A stretch of 64,000 bases of DNA from G963665545 sp963665545 (GCA_963665545.2 CAXXKZ010000004.1:1240001-1304000), one strand, 5' to 3'. Positions 19,301 to 27,040 are shown, counted from the first letter of the stretch. Made by a program: numbers and translations. Notes: generated by a model not told the origin, from the sequence alone.

Positions 19301-20265
19301 GTAATCAAGGTGTTGGTATAAGTACAGACAATGGTGGTCGCCGCCGAGGTGATCAGCAATGAATGGCTGGTTCCCGAACCCGTTGGCTGCTGGCCGCCGG
19401 TCCCGGTGCAGCCAAGGACGGTTGTGTAACTGCCCACATTGCCAGTCAGTAACTCACTGAGGTTGATCGTATCGCCCACCAGTGCGGTGGCGAGGACGGC
19501 CGTGTTGGCATCATCGGTCTGCGTGCCGACCGTACCGTCGGCCACGGAGGTGTCGGAGGCCGATCCGGAATTGTTGCTGCTGGCGGTCAATGCTGCGGTA
19601 TCGCTGAGCACGCCATTGACCCAGGCTTTGCGCAGGGTCAGGCTGCGGGTCTGCAGGGTATTGGTAAAGGTACAGACAATATTTGCATCGGACGGTGAGA
19701 TCACCAATGACCAGGAGGTGCCCGAGCCGGTCTCCATGTTGACACTGTTACCGCACTCGAAACTGGTTGAATAGACACCCGTATTGCTGACGCCCAAGAC
19801 CTCATTCAAACTAACCGTGTCGCCCGCCAATGCGGTGAGGGTCGCAGTAAAAACGTCGTCCGTCTCGGTGCCGCCCGACGCCGTTGAGGTGTTGGTGTCA
19901 GAGCCGCTGGAATTACTGGTCAGGTTCAAGGCTGCCGTGTCGCTGGCCACGCCATTGACCCAGGCCTTGCGCAGCGTCAGGTTGGTCGTGATCAGGGTAT
20001 TTGTGTAGGTGCAGATAATTGAGCCGCCAGCATCCTGGGGGGCAATGACCAGTGTCCGGGACCTGTCCGCACCACCCGGAGAATTCTGCGCCTCAGAACA
20101 GGCGAAACCGGTCGTATATTGTCCGGTATTACCGCTGAGCACTTCGTCCAGGTTGATCGTCTCGCCCACCAGAACTGTCAGGTCAGCGGAGTTAGTTGGC
20201 GTTATCGGTCTGATTGCCACCGCTTGCGACCGAGGTGTCGATATCGCTGCCGCTGGTGGGGCCAC
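16306..20265 (-). CDS. Central fragment of the giant protein: six KxWV repeats and four DUF11-like repeats
   Basis: 1,319 codons, but the first 23 or so come from the wrong frame; authentic sequence begins after the 4-bp duplication at 20190. It contains six repeats of about 105-110 residues that start with LTLRK(A/E/S)WVNGV and end with VCTYTNT. Each carries two Cys (FAC and VCT) that could form a disulfide. Then come four repeats of about 125-130 residues starting INLAKTV and containing VTATNNGDG and DNRACAPLPQ, matching DUF11-type surface domains. All modules look beta-rich and extracellular. The piece has no signal peptide and ends at TAG 16306. It is probably not a functional protein on its own. 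Confidence 0.65.
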   Translation of the reverse strand: MAPPAAAISTPRSQAVAIRPITPTNSADLTVLVGETINLDEVLSGNTGQYTTGFACSEAQNSPGGADRSRTLVIAPQDAGGSIICTYTNTLITTNLTLRKAWVNGVASDTAALNLTSNSSGSDTNTSTASGGTETDDVFTATLTALAGDTVSLNEVLGVSNTGVYSTSFECGNSVNMETGSGTSWSLVISPSDANIVCTFTNTLQTRSLTLRKAWVNGVLSDTAALTASSNNSGSASDTSVADGTVGTQTDDANTAVLATALVGDTINLSELLTGNVGSYTTVLGCTGTGGQQPTGSGTSHSLLITSAATTIVCTYTNTLITKSLTLRKEWVNGVNSDTALLTMSGSISGSPGSATDTSIATGSSFIDNANTALLTALAGETVNLTEVLGGSGSYSTTFACTGNNGVGPTGSNLSRFLVVDAQAGAIVCTYTNTELTGGLTLRKEWVGGVVSDTALLTLSGSVNGTDNDTSTATGGNQLDNTDVANLTISDGESITLTEVLGGSGSYATSFACSGNFNAPGGSATNRTLTIDSSDIANGVICTFTNTIQNINLTLRKSWVNGVASDSALLTLSGSVNGTASDTSVSTGFAGTETDNANTAILPVQAGESVDLSETFGSNIGTYTPVIACTGNTGNGAVTPGSGGQAHALVVGASATDIVCTYTNTVQTAILILRKEWVDGVASDTAALSLSGANSGSDGATSTAMGGAGSEVDGGNQASISALVGETISLSEVLGVGNSGLYETTFACSNSTNQPSGSGRFHSLSIVGDDNNDTIVCTYTNSVIAINLAKTVFSMVENPNGTFTVIYEVTATNTGSGTGTYDIDDDFTPGTNVTLVGGQATIIYYSGPGSNGTVMATFSDGGKPVDDQSLAPGTPDVWRITAVFNIDAANAEAEDLDCEDSDDFVTTTGTANGVLGSVTDDDLGDNRACAPLPQINLAKTVVSMVENPNGTFTVIYEVTATNNGDGAGIYDIDDDFTPGTNVTLVGGQAAIVYHSGDGPMLGTVNNPFNDPGKAADNITLLAGSNPDVWRITAVFNIDAANAVAEDLDCENSDDFATLTGTANGVTGSSTDIDLTDNRACAPLPQINLAKTVFSMEENPNGTFTVIYEVTATNNGLGDGIYDIDDTFTEGNNVTLQDFPTIVYHSGPGPNGAPTINSPFNSGDTGVVDNAFLAFGDEEVWRITAVFMIDAANAEAGDLDCTDSDNPATNTGTANGVLGSSTDIDLTDNRACAPLPQINLAKTVKDVQDNNDSTFTVQYTVTATNNGDGDGIYDIDDTFTPGPNITLVGQGTIVYATGPGVDPGATVKSPFDNGDKIVDD
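20190..20197 (-). other. 4-bp tandem duplication causing a frameshift
   Basis: AACTAACT on the minus strand. With a single AACT the frame reads DNANSADLTVLVGE, matching the sister repeats (DNANTAVL...). With two copies it stops at TAA. Confidence 0.8.
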
Positions 20266-20647
20266 TCAGGGTCAGGTCTGCCGTGTCGCCGCTCACGCCG
20301 TTCACCCATTCCTTGACCAGGGTCAGGTCAGCGGTCAGGACGGTGTTGGTATAGGTACAGGTGATATCCGTGTCGTCGGCGTGAATCACCAATGTGCGTG
20401 ACAGTCCCCCGCCACCCGTGCCGTTGGTGTTGCCGAGACAGGCAAAGACGGTCGAGTAGACCCCGGTGTTGCCGCTCAGCACCTCGGTCAGGTTGACCGT
20501 CTCGCCGGCCACAACGCTCAGCACCGCCGTATCGGTATTATCGGTCTCGGTGCCCACGACACCGCTTGAAGTGGACGTATCGGACGAACCGCCCGGTGTG
20601 CCGCTGGTGCTGCCGCTCAATGCCAGGTCAGCGGTGTCGCCCGACAC
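20192..20647 (-). CDS. Fragment of the giant protein: two KxWV repeats
   Basis: 151 residues between the in-frame TGA at 20657 and the 4-bp duplication. It contains most of repeat 1 (VNGVSGDTADLALSG) and the start of repeat 2 (LVKEWVNGVSGDTADLTLSG). It lies exactly in frame with the 20657-21646 piece (start codons 999 bp apart), so the TGA is the only break between them. A separate functional product is unlikely. Confidence 0.6.
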   Translation of the reverse strand: MSGDTADLALSGSTSGTPGGSSDTSTSSGVVGTETDNTDTAVLSVVAGETVNLTEVLSGNTGVYSTVFACLGNTNGTGGGGLSRTLVIHADDTDITCTYTNTVLTADLTLVKEWVNGVSGDTADLTLSGPTSGSDIDTSVASGGNQTDNAN

Positions 20648-20656
20648 CCCGTTGAC

Positions 20657-21646
20657 TCAGGCTTTGCGCAAGGTGACGGTCGGGCCACTGGAAAACGTGC
20701 TGCCGATGCCACCGGTGTTGTCTTGCTCGTAGACGTTGCCGACCGGAAACAGATCATTGGTATCACAGTCTTCGTCTTGGTCGTAACTTTCCCGATCAGC
20801 GCAGTCGCCCGGGGTTGGTTCGCCGATCGCAATCTGGTAAGGAGAACCATAACTTGCGGCGGTGTATTCGTCGTGAAAAAGAAAGCTCGACGGGCCGTTG
20901 ATGCCTTTCATCGTCCAGCCCCGATAAAAAGAGCCCGTCATCGAGAATGCACTGCCTTTCAATCCGGTCAGGAATGACTTTTTGATGGCAAATTCAATGC
21001 GTGCCGTTCCAGACGTTGTTTTTCGCCAATAGGCAGTGTCCGTGGGGTCGTTGCCGTCTTTCCAGGCCTCAACGTCATAGCCATCGCCATTGGTGGGGCC
21101 GTCCGCCATTGTTGCATTGGTTGACCCAATACGGTCGCTGCCGCTGTCGCCGGGATCATCCTGCCATATTTCAAGATCTTTAGTGGTCCACGTATTTGCA
21201 GCTTCGGTCTTGGATGCATCGCCGATCTTAATGAAAACATCCGAACGGCTATTGCCGCTGTATTCAATCTCGAATCCATAGGGTTCTACGAAGTCATCAC
21301 CATTTCTGCTGAAGCCGACGAAATCCATCGCCATATACACCCACGTGGCATCCTCACCGATATAGGCAATGACGATGTCGAGGTCTGGATAGTAATCCGC
21401 ATTAACCGAAGATAAAGGATTCTGCACCATGGGCCTTTCGACCGTGTCAACCTCATAATCGTGGCAGGGGGTGACGCCATCGGGGAAAAAGTCCGGCGGC
21501 ATCTTGGGCCCACCACTGCCGGATTGTGGTGTCACGCAGTCCAACCGGGTCAGCGTGTAGTCACCGGTCGACCAGCCCGAATCCGGTGATCCGCAAAGGC
21601 ATTGATTGGCGCCATGCCGATGACAAGAAATGCTGCCAGTAGACAT
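20657..21646 (-). CDS. N-terminal fragment of the giant protein, signal peptide in another frame
   Basis: 329 residues as read from ATG 21646, but that ATG directly follows TAA and the first 18 or so residues are out-of-frame signal-peptide DNA. The authentic domain begins around GSPDSGWSTGDYTLTRLDC. It is an acidic, Gly/Asp-rich extracellular-type domain (DLDIVIAYIGEDATWVYMAMD) with several Cys and a putative metal-binding DQDEDCDTND near the end. It stops at TGA 20657 right after VTLRKA, the beginning of the first KxWV repeat. I do not recognise the domain family. Confidence 0.6.
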   Translation of the reverse strand: MSTGSISCHRHGANQCLCGSPDSGWSTGDYTLTRLDCVTPQSGSGGPKMPPDFFPDGVTPCHDYEVDTVERPMVQNPLSSVNADYYPDLDIVIAYIGEDATWVYMAMDFVGFSRNGDDFVEPYGFEIEYSGNSRSDVFIKIGDASKTEAANTWTTKDLEIWQDDPGDSGSDRIGSTNATMADGPTNGDGYDVEAWKDGNDPTDTAYWRKTTSGTARIEFAIKKSFLTGLKGSAFSMTGSFYRGWTMKGINGPSSFLFHDEYTAASYGSPYQIAIGEPTPGDCADRESYDQDEDCDTNDLFPVGNVYEQDNTGGIGSTFSSGPTVTLRKA

Positions 21647-21729
21647 TTAACGTGTGTGTGAGCACAGCGTGAATGCAAGTGGAAAACGCTCACTGTGCGA
21701 GCGCAAAAAGCAAAAAATCTGCCTGTCAT

Positions 21730-22364
21730 ACGTACCCCCAGTTCCTTTTTTTACTAGCCGTCGGGCGCGACGATTCTCCGTTGTCAACAGAGACGGCCAG
21801 TGGATTTGGACTGGTTCCCTGGCACGCTAAACTAAGGACCTATCCGTGCTCGGCTGTAATCTGAATCGCCTCAAAAGTATTCCCTTTATATATCGGAGGC
21901 TTATAGCCAGAACCTTAAGTGTCCTTTTCAATTCAATCTATGACGCCAATATAAGGCACAAGAGAGGAAATTAACAGGATTTTCTAATCTTGACCTACGA
22001 ATTTTGATCTTGACGCGACCACGCACAGTAATCCGGACGGACGGCGCAGCTGGCAGGATAAGTGGTATTTGCCCCGCTCAGGGGCGAATTATTTTGTCCT
22101 ATACTTCAATTCCACCAACCAAGGGGCCTGGTTGCAAAAACGCAAACCGCAGCCGCTGATGACAACATCGGTTGGTCTTGTAACACAGTTGTATCAGATT
22201 GAACCCAGTTGTATCAGATTGAAAATTACACGATCGGCGCAACTAAACGGATTTAGGCTCACCAACACAAAGGGACTTACTGTGATTGACCTGGCATCAG
22301 CCAGATTGACCGCAGCTTCGCCGTATTCACCCTCCTCGGCCCAGCGCCTTACAGGAAACAAGAC
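21730..22364. other. 635-bp intergenic region between divergent exported-protein and pilin genes
   Basis: It is more AT-rich than its surroundings and has no convincing gene. It holds a GCCCC-GCTCA-GGGGC inverted repeat followed by an AT-rich stretch (22071-22085), a TATACT (22100-22105) without a good -35, and an 18-bp direct repeat (22186-22223). I looked for a c-di-GMP riboswitch and a sigma-54 promoter for the pilin operon and found neither convincingly. Confidence 0.6.
22186..22223. repeat. 18-bp direct repeat, 20-bp period
   Basis: CAGTTGTATCAGATTGAA occurs at 22186-22203 and again, without change, at 22206-22223, about 140 bp upstream of the pilin operon. Confidence 0.8.
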
Positions 22365-23639
22365 ATGAATACACTCTCCAATAAACACCAGCGCGGTGCC
22401 GTGTTGGCCAGCGCCCTGATTATCCTCGTTTCACTGACCATGATCGCCGTCAGCGTGGATTATCGCAACACCTTGGGCGAAATGATGGCCGCCAATCAAC
22501 GCGACTCCGTCAATGCCATGATGATTGCCGAAAACGGCATCGAAGTCGCGTATACCATCGTCAAGAGCAATTACGACCAGCTTCCTGCATCAATATGTAA
22601 TTTTAATGGCGAAGGCGGTTACCTGGCGCAGGGCTCGGTATCCGGTGGCAGTTATGCCGTGACCGTTTCCGGTTCCAACTGCGTGCCCGGTAGCAGCGCG
22701 ATACTGTCATCGGTCGGCACGGTCAATGGTGCGGTGCGGCAAGTGGAAATCGTGCTGGAAATGAAAAGCGGCGGCGGCAGCAAGTACGCCATTCTCACCG
22801 ACACGGATATCGATTCCATTTCGGGCAACCCGGTCATCACCGGTGCCTACGCGGATGTCCATACCAATTCAGACCTGAATATCAGCGGAAATCCGGACAT
22901 TTCAGGCACCATCTCAGCCTCAGGCGACATCAATAACGACGGTGACGGCACCTTTGGCGGAGAAGTGCAAGGCGCATCAACTGTCGAAATTCCCCATATA
23001 TATCCACCGACGTTTTCCGGCTTCGCCACCGTCATTTTTACGCCCAATTGCATTGTGATCCAGATCCTGGGCGGCGGTGGTTCAGCGGTCCTGGCCGATG
23101 CAAGTGACAACAAATGGCATGGCTGGGACTGCTCCAGCGGTGATAAATGGACCATGGGCGACAGCGATCCTTCAGGCGGACTGTACGATGCCTTTTATTA
23201 TATACAGGGAAATATGGTCATCAGCGGGTCGCCCGATGTGCTGTGGAAGGCTTCGTTTGTTGCCGAGGGCTATATCGAAATATCGGGCAATGCCATTTTC
23301 GAACCGTGGGGCCAAACCGGCGATGCAACTGCCGACAATATCCTGTTTTATGCCGGCAATGATTTGAAAATCAACGGCAATCCCGACCAGGATTTCTTCG
23401 GCATTCTGGCCACCCATATGGACATCCAGATTTCCGGCAACCCGAATCTGACCGGCACCATCATTGCCGAGAATGAATTGCATGGCAGTGGCCAACAAGT
23501 GCAAAGCGGCCAGGAAGTCAAAAGCCTGGTCGACAAGAATGAATTCAACGGCAACATGATACTCGTTTCAACAGGCCAGGGCCTGGGCGGCAGCTCTCAG
23601 GAACTGGCTGTCACCGCGTGGCGCGAAATCATCCACTAG
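22365..23639 (+). CDS. pilX: PilX-like minor pilin / pilus assembly protein with beta-helix-type C-terminus
   Basis: 424 residues; AGGAAAC precedes the ATG. The N-terminus QRGAVLASALIILVSLTMIAVS followed by NAMMIAENGIEVA matches the PilX N-terminal domain, which like this one lacks the usual Glu+5. The rest is much longer than classical PilX (about 200 residues) and contains repeated Ser-Gly-Asn motifs (SGNPVITG, SGNPDISGTI, SGNAIFEP, NGNPDQDFFG, SGNPNLTGTI) suggesting a beta-solenoid. It is first in the minor pilin operon. Likely located in the pilus tip complex or periplasm; an adhesive role is inference. Confidence 0.7.
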   Translation: MNTLSNKHQRGAVLASALIILVSLTMIAVSVDYRNTLGEMMAANQRDSVNAMMIAENGIEVAYTIVKSNYDQLPASICNFNGEGGYLAQGSVSGGSYAVTVSGSNCVPGSSAILSSVGTVNGAVRQVEIVLEMKSGGGSKYAILTDTDIDSISGNPVITGAYADVHTNSDLNISGNPDISGTISASGDINNDGDGTFGGEVQGASTVEIPHIYPPTFSGFATVIFTPNCIVIQILGGGGSAVLADASDNKWHGWDCSSGDKWTMGDSDPSGGLYDAFYYIQGNMVISGSPDVLWKASFVAEGYIEISGNAIFEPWGQTGDATADNILFYAGNDLKINGNPDQDFFGILATHMDIQISGNPNLTGTIIAENELHGSGQQVQSGQEVKSLVDKNEFNGNMILVSTGQGLGGSSQELAVTAWREIIH

Positions 23640-23663
23640 GCAATTATCAACAAGGGAATCATC

Positions 23664-24260
23664 ATGGAAAACTCAATGAAACTAATTAAACCTCGGCCCA
23701 GACAGGCTGCTCCTATTACAGCACGCCGCGTGGCGGGTTTCTCGCTGGTTGAGTTGATGCTGGCAGTAGCGATCGGCTATATCATCCTGATCACGGCATT
23801 GCCGGCCTATTCCACGATGCTGCACAAAAACCGCATCGAGTCGGCCTCCAGCCAGTTGTATGTATCACTGAACACAGCGCGCAGCGAGGCAGTCAAACGG
23901 CGCACTTCGGTTCGTGTCTGCCCTTCTACCAACAGCAGCTCGTGTAACAATGCCGGCGACTGGAGCCAGGGCTGGATCATGTATGTCGATTTGGATGCCG
24001 ATGATTCTCCCGATTCAAACGAAATTATACGGGTGGTTGATTCCATCCATGGTGGTGTCGACATGCAGTGCAGCGATTCGATGACCGATTTTGTTCAGTT
24101 CGAACCCACCGGTGTCGCAACCGGCAACGGCGGCAACACCGGCGAAATCAGAATCTGTCATTCAAACACGACATCCAAATCAAAAGTGATCGGGATTTCA
24201 GCAATCGGGCGCGTGTCTACGACCGACCGCAGCCAGGCCAATTGCAACGTGAGCAGCTGA
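23664..24260 (+). CDS. fimT: FimT/GspH-family type IV minor pilin
   Basis: 198 residues. A prepilin cleavage site lies at Gly25/Phe26 (VAGFSLVELMLAVAIGY) with Glu+5, followed by the long N-terminal helix. The GspH/FimT pattern follows: NRIESASSQLYVSLNTARSEAVKRRTSVRVCPS, then SQGWIMYVDLDADDSPDSNE. The leader before the cleavage site is long (25 residues). It is 24 bp after the PilX-like gene. It should be processed by PilD and enter the pilus tip or assembly-initiation complex. Confidence 0.85.
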   Translation: MENSMKLIKPRPRQAAPITARRVAGFSLVELMLAVAIGYIILITALPAYSTMLHKNRIESASSQLYVSLNTARSEAVKRRTSVRVCPSTNSSSCNNAGDWSQGWIMYVDLDADDSPDSNEIIRVVDSIHGGVDMQCSDSMTDFVQFEPTGVATGNGGNTGEIRICHSNTTSKSKVIGISAIGRVSTTDRSQANCNVSS

Positions 24261-24262
24261 CC

Positions 24263-24775
24263 ATGAACAACCATTCAAGCAAACAAAAAGGCTTTTCATT
24301 ACTGGAAGTGGTGGTTTCCGTGTTCATCATCTCCGTTGGCGTAATCGGAATTGCGGGACTGCAACTGACCACCAGCGTCTATGCCGAATCCAGCCTGCAC
24401 CGCAGCCAGGCGGCCAGCCTTGCCAGAGAAATCGTCGAGAGAATGCGACAGAACCTGGACGAGGCCAAGGCCGGTGGCTATGACTTTAGTACGCTGCCGT
24501 CGAAAACCAGAAGCTGCAAGGGCAACAGCAAAAATTGCTCCGCTGCACAGTTGCGGGATTACGACGAAAAAGTCTGGGCCGCCAGAGTAACTTCACTGCT
24601 GCCGGGCGGCGACGCAGCCATCTCAACCGGGGCGGACAACAGCACCGATCCGGTGCAAATCGTCGTCACGCTGCAATGGGACGAGAACCGTGGCCAACAG
24701 AATCTGGTTTCCCAGGCATTCACTTTTGAGCTATATGGTTTGGCCATTGGCGCAGAAACAGGAGCCAGCGAATGA
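24263..24775 (+). CDS. pilV: Type IV pilus modification protein PilV
   Basis: 170 residues from ATG 24263, chosen because the sequence directly gives a short leader and cleavage site KQKGFSLLEVVVSVFIIS (Gly10/Phe11, Glu15), followed by GVIGIAGLQL and SQAASLAREIVERMRQN, the PilV signature. An upstream reading to 24068 is only the overlapping frame of fimT. The start is 2 bp after the fimT stop. PilV is a minor pilin of the tip/priming complex with PilW and PilX. Confidence 0.9.
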   Translation: MNNHSSKQKGFSLLEVVVSVFIISVGVIGIAGLQLTTSVYAESSLHRSQAASLAREIVERMRQNLDEAKAGGYDFSTLPSKTRSCKGNSKNCSAAQLRDYDEKVWAARVTSLLPGGDAAISTGADNSTDPVQIVVTLQWDENRGQQNLVSQAFTFELYGLAIGAETGASE

Positions 24776-25509
24776 AACAGCGCAGCAGAATTTCCGGCGG
24801 CTTCACGCTGGTGGAGCTGATGGTTTCGCTGGTCATCGGCCTGATCATCATGGCCGCATTGATTGCCCTGTACATGAGCAATATTCAGGCAGCCCGATTC
24901 CAAACGGCCGTCCAGCAAATGCAGGAAAATGGGCGCTTTGCCGTCGACGTGCTCAGCAGAACCACGCGCATGGCCGGCTACGACGATCCGTTGACCACGA
25001 CTGCGCTGCCAACGCCGGTCGTGGTAGGTTCCACCAACGCCAGTGGTGCGATTTTTTACCAGACCGGCCTGCTCTCCAGTGGCGACACGGTGGCGATCAG
25101 GTTTGAAGGCGGTACCGGCATCCGTGACTGCCAGGGTGTTGCGGTCAATGCCGACAGCTGGGTGCTGAACCTCTACGCGGTCTCGACGGACAATAATCTG
25201 GTATGCGCCACCCAAACCAGCGCGGGCGCGACCAACAACATTACGACGCTTGCCGAAGGGGTGGAAGACATGCGCGTGTTTTACGGCGTGGATAAGGATG
25301 CTGACGGGATTGCCGACAAATACGTTGGTGCCGGCGATGTGACAGACTGGTCGGAAGTGGTCAGCATGCAGTTCGCCCTGTTGGTCAATTCCGTATCCAA
25401 CGCCTTGCTTGAGCCAGACACGGTGTGCATGGGTTGCACATTCTTCAACGGCACCAACGATAAGATGCTCAGAGCGGAATTCCTGACCACGATTGGCATC
25501 AGAAACTGA
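24772..25509 (+). CDS. pilW: Type IV pilus minor pilin PilW
   Basis: 245 residues. The prepilin site SGGFTLVELMVSLVIGLII (Gly10/Phe11, Glu15) and QMQENGRFAVDVLSRTTRMAGY are typical of PilW. It overlaps the pilV stop by 4 bp (ATGA), indicating translational coupling. Length and order agree with the pilV-pilW pairs of other gammaproteobacteria. The usual pilY1 gene for the tip adhesin does not follow it here. Confidence 0.9.
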   Translation: MKQRSRISGGFTLVELMVSLVIGLIIMAALIALYMSNIQAARFQTAVQQMQENGRFAVDVLSRTTRMAGYDDPLTTTALPTPVVVGSTNASGAIFYQTGLLSSGDTVAIRFEGGTGIRDCQGVAVNADSWVLNLYAVSTDNNLVCATQTSAGATNNITTLAEGVEDMRVFYGVDKDADGIADKYVGAGDVTDWSEVVSMQFALLVNSVSNALLEPDTVCMGCTFFNGTNDKMLRAEFLTTIGIRN

Positions 25510-25542
25510 CAGGGGCTGGGCATCGAGGTAAGATGCTGCACC

Positions 25543-26088
25543 ATGACTGTGCCGACAGAACATGCAGACCCCGTGATTCCGGGGCGTCCTTCACGCCATG
25601 CCGGCGGCTGGACGATCATCGAGCTCATGGTCGCTCTGATTGTCATGGCCGTATTGATCTCACTGGCATACCCGACCTATACCAATCAGGTCGTCAAGGC
25701 TCGCCGCTCGGATGGACACGCCCTGTTGTACGAAGCAGCGCAGAGACAACAGCAGTTCTTCACCACCAACAACGCCTTTACTGCGACCGTGGGCACCGGG
25801 GGTCTGGAAATGTCGACGACCAGCTCGGAGGATCACTACACCCTCAGCATGGTGGCGTCGGCGACCACCTATACATTGACCGCCACGGGCGCCGGCGCCC
25901 AGGCTAGCGATACGGACTGCGGAAACCTGACGCTGACACACTTTGGGCGCGAAGGGCAATTCAGGGTCCTGGCCGACCAACAGGTGCTGGTAATTTTAAT
26001 CGACTTACCCAACCGGGGCCGGCGGGTTGCCTGCGGCACCTTAATTCAGGGGTGCCAGTCAGGGGCCATCACTCAGGCACTGCGATAG
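25543..26088 (+). CDS. pilE: PilE-like type IV minor pilin
   Basis: 181 residues. The prepilin site is AGGWTIIELMVALIVMAV, with cleavage after Gly22 and Glu+5; the +1 residue is Trp rather than the usual Phe. Then comes YPTYTNQVVKARRSDGHALLYEAAQRQQQFF, the PilE signature, and a C-terminal region with two Cys (DTDCGNLTL and VACGTL) forming the usual disulfide loop. It is last in the operon. Its stop overlaps the convergent paaX stop by 16 bp. Confidence 0.82.
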   Translation: MTVPTEHADPVIPGRPSRHAGGWTIIELMVALIVMAVLISLAYPTYTNQVVKARRSDGHALLYEAAQRQQQFFTTNNAFTATVGTGGLEMSTTSSEDHYTLSMVASATTYTLTATGAGAQASDTDCGNLTLTHFGREGQFRVLADQQVLVILIDLPNRGRRVACGTLIQGCQSGAITQALR

Positions 26089-27011
26089 CGCAGGTGAAAT
26101 TCCTTTGCGGCGCCAGGTAGAAATCCTTCCTCATTTTCAAGGTTATCCTTGATCCAGCCCGCTGATTCTACTGCGATCCGCCGATACAGATCCGCCGTCA
26201 GTGCCTGCGCTGCAAACCCACCCCAGCCACGTGGCAGCATTTCGGCCGGCAACGCCGGATCTCTCAACAAAACGCGCCGGTAGTCGTGAATGAGGAGAAT
26301 TCGAAGCAGCAGCAAGGCATGCGCATAGTGTGGGTGTCCCAGCCCTTCATCGCCCTGCAATAGCCTGGAAGCGTCTTGATAGTTCTTTAGAAACCCGACG
26401 TAAAGGTCACCGATTTCGCCCAGATTCCATCGCTCCATGACCAGGCGCTGAAGCGTGGATGCTGCCGTTGTTTCGCCCGAAGCCGCATCAAGAACCAGCA
26501 CAGAGTCACCCACCCCGAGTTGCGCAATCAGCTCATCCAGCGCCAGTTTGTCGCTGGACGGCATGGCATACACCCCGTTTGCCAGCGAGCCAAAACCCAG
26601 CCAGAGCAGCCCTTTGCGCAACGCTTCGCGTTGATCATCGGCGACAAATGTCGGCAGGACTATGGTCCACTTTCGGTCCCAGTGTGCCGCTGCATCCCGA
26701 TATATCCGATGCGCGGCGCGCTCATAGTAGCTTTGCCCGGACTCACTGAAGCGGTAGAAACTGCGCCGGCCTCGCCGAACCGACTGCAGCCAATCGTCCT
26801 GAACCAGCCGAAAGACCGCGGTGCGCACCCGGCGTTCGTTCATTCCCAGTGGCGACAGCAATTTAATCAGGCTGCCCAGCCAGATCTCCCCACCGTGCTG
26901 AGTGATCGCATCGCCGAACACCGTAGTGATCAACGAAGTGCTGCTGATTTTGCCTTGCTGCATTCGCAGTGCCAGAAAGTCACCGAGGTCGGCGCTCTTT
27001 GATGCGGGCAT
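26073..27011 (-). CDS. paaX: PaaX, repressor of phenylacetate degradation
   Basis: 312 residues from ATG 27011, a length typical of PaaX; longer upstream readings overlap paaE. It has an N-terminal winged helix (TSLITTVFGDAITQHGGEIW, ERRVRTAVFRLVQDDWLQSVRRGRRSFY), a central domain (WTIVLPTFVADDQREALRKG) and the conserved C-terminal HDYRRVLLRDPALPAEMLP. PaaX binds phenylacetyl-CoA, which releases it from paa promoters. It is the last gene of the paa cluster, 29 bp after paaE. The palindrome upstream of paaA is a candidate target. Confidence 0.93.
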   Translation of the reverse strand: MPASKSADLGDFLALRMQQGKISSTSLITTVFGDAITQHGGEIWLGSLIKLLSPLGMNERRVRTAVFRLVQDDWLQSVRRGRRSFYRFSESGQSYYERAAHRIYRDAAAHWDRKWTIVLPTFVADDQREALRKGLLWLGFGSLANGVYAMPSSDKLALDELIAQLGVGDSVLVLDAASGETTAASTLQRLVMERWNLGEIGDLYVGFLKNYQDASRLLQGDEGLGHPHYAHALLLLRILLIHDYRRVLLRDPALPAEMLPRGWGGFAAQALTADLYRRIAVESAGWIKDNLENEEGFLPGAAKEFHLRYRSA

Positions 27012-27040
27012 ATTCAGGACCAACGCGGATTCGCCCTGGC

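Larger units (their letters stand above)
15358..21729 (-). pseudogene. Giant exported repeat protein with IPTL-CTERM tail, disrupted by four lesions
   Basis: One ancestral frame of about 2,120 codons can be rebuilt on the minus strand. It starts at ATG 21729 (GGGGG seven nt upstream) with a signal peptide ending in VIGMAPINAFA and ends in an IPTL-CTERM tail. Four changes break it. (1) A 1-nt deletion near 21593, just after the signal peptide. (2) TGA at 20657-20659, where every sister repeat has Trp (LRKAWV). (3) A 4-bp duplication (AACT twice, 20190-20197) that shifts the frame. (4) TAG at 16306-16308, probably from CAG. Between lesions the frame is fully open. Neighbouring long genes are intact, so general sequencing error is unlikely. 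The pieces are described separately below. Confidence 0.8.

Noticed and set aside
16550..20650. Regular repeats that might be a CRISPR array or minisatellite
   Set aside because: The period is about 320-390 bp, the units are diverged in DNA but conserved in protein, and no short identical repeat with unique spacers is present.
20657..20659. TGA read as selenocysteine, or TAG at 16306 as pyrrolysine
   Set aside because: Sister repeats have Trp at the TGA position, no SECIS-like hairpin is evident, and two frameshifts also break the gene.
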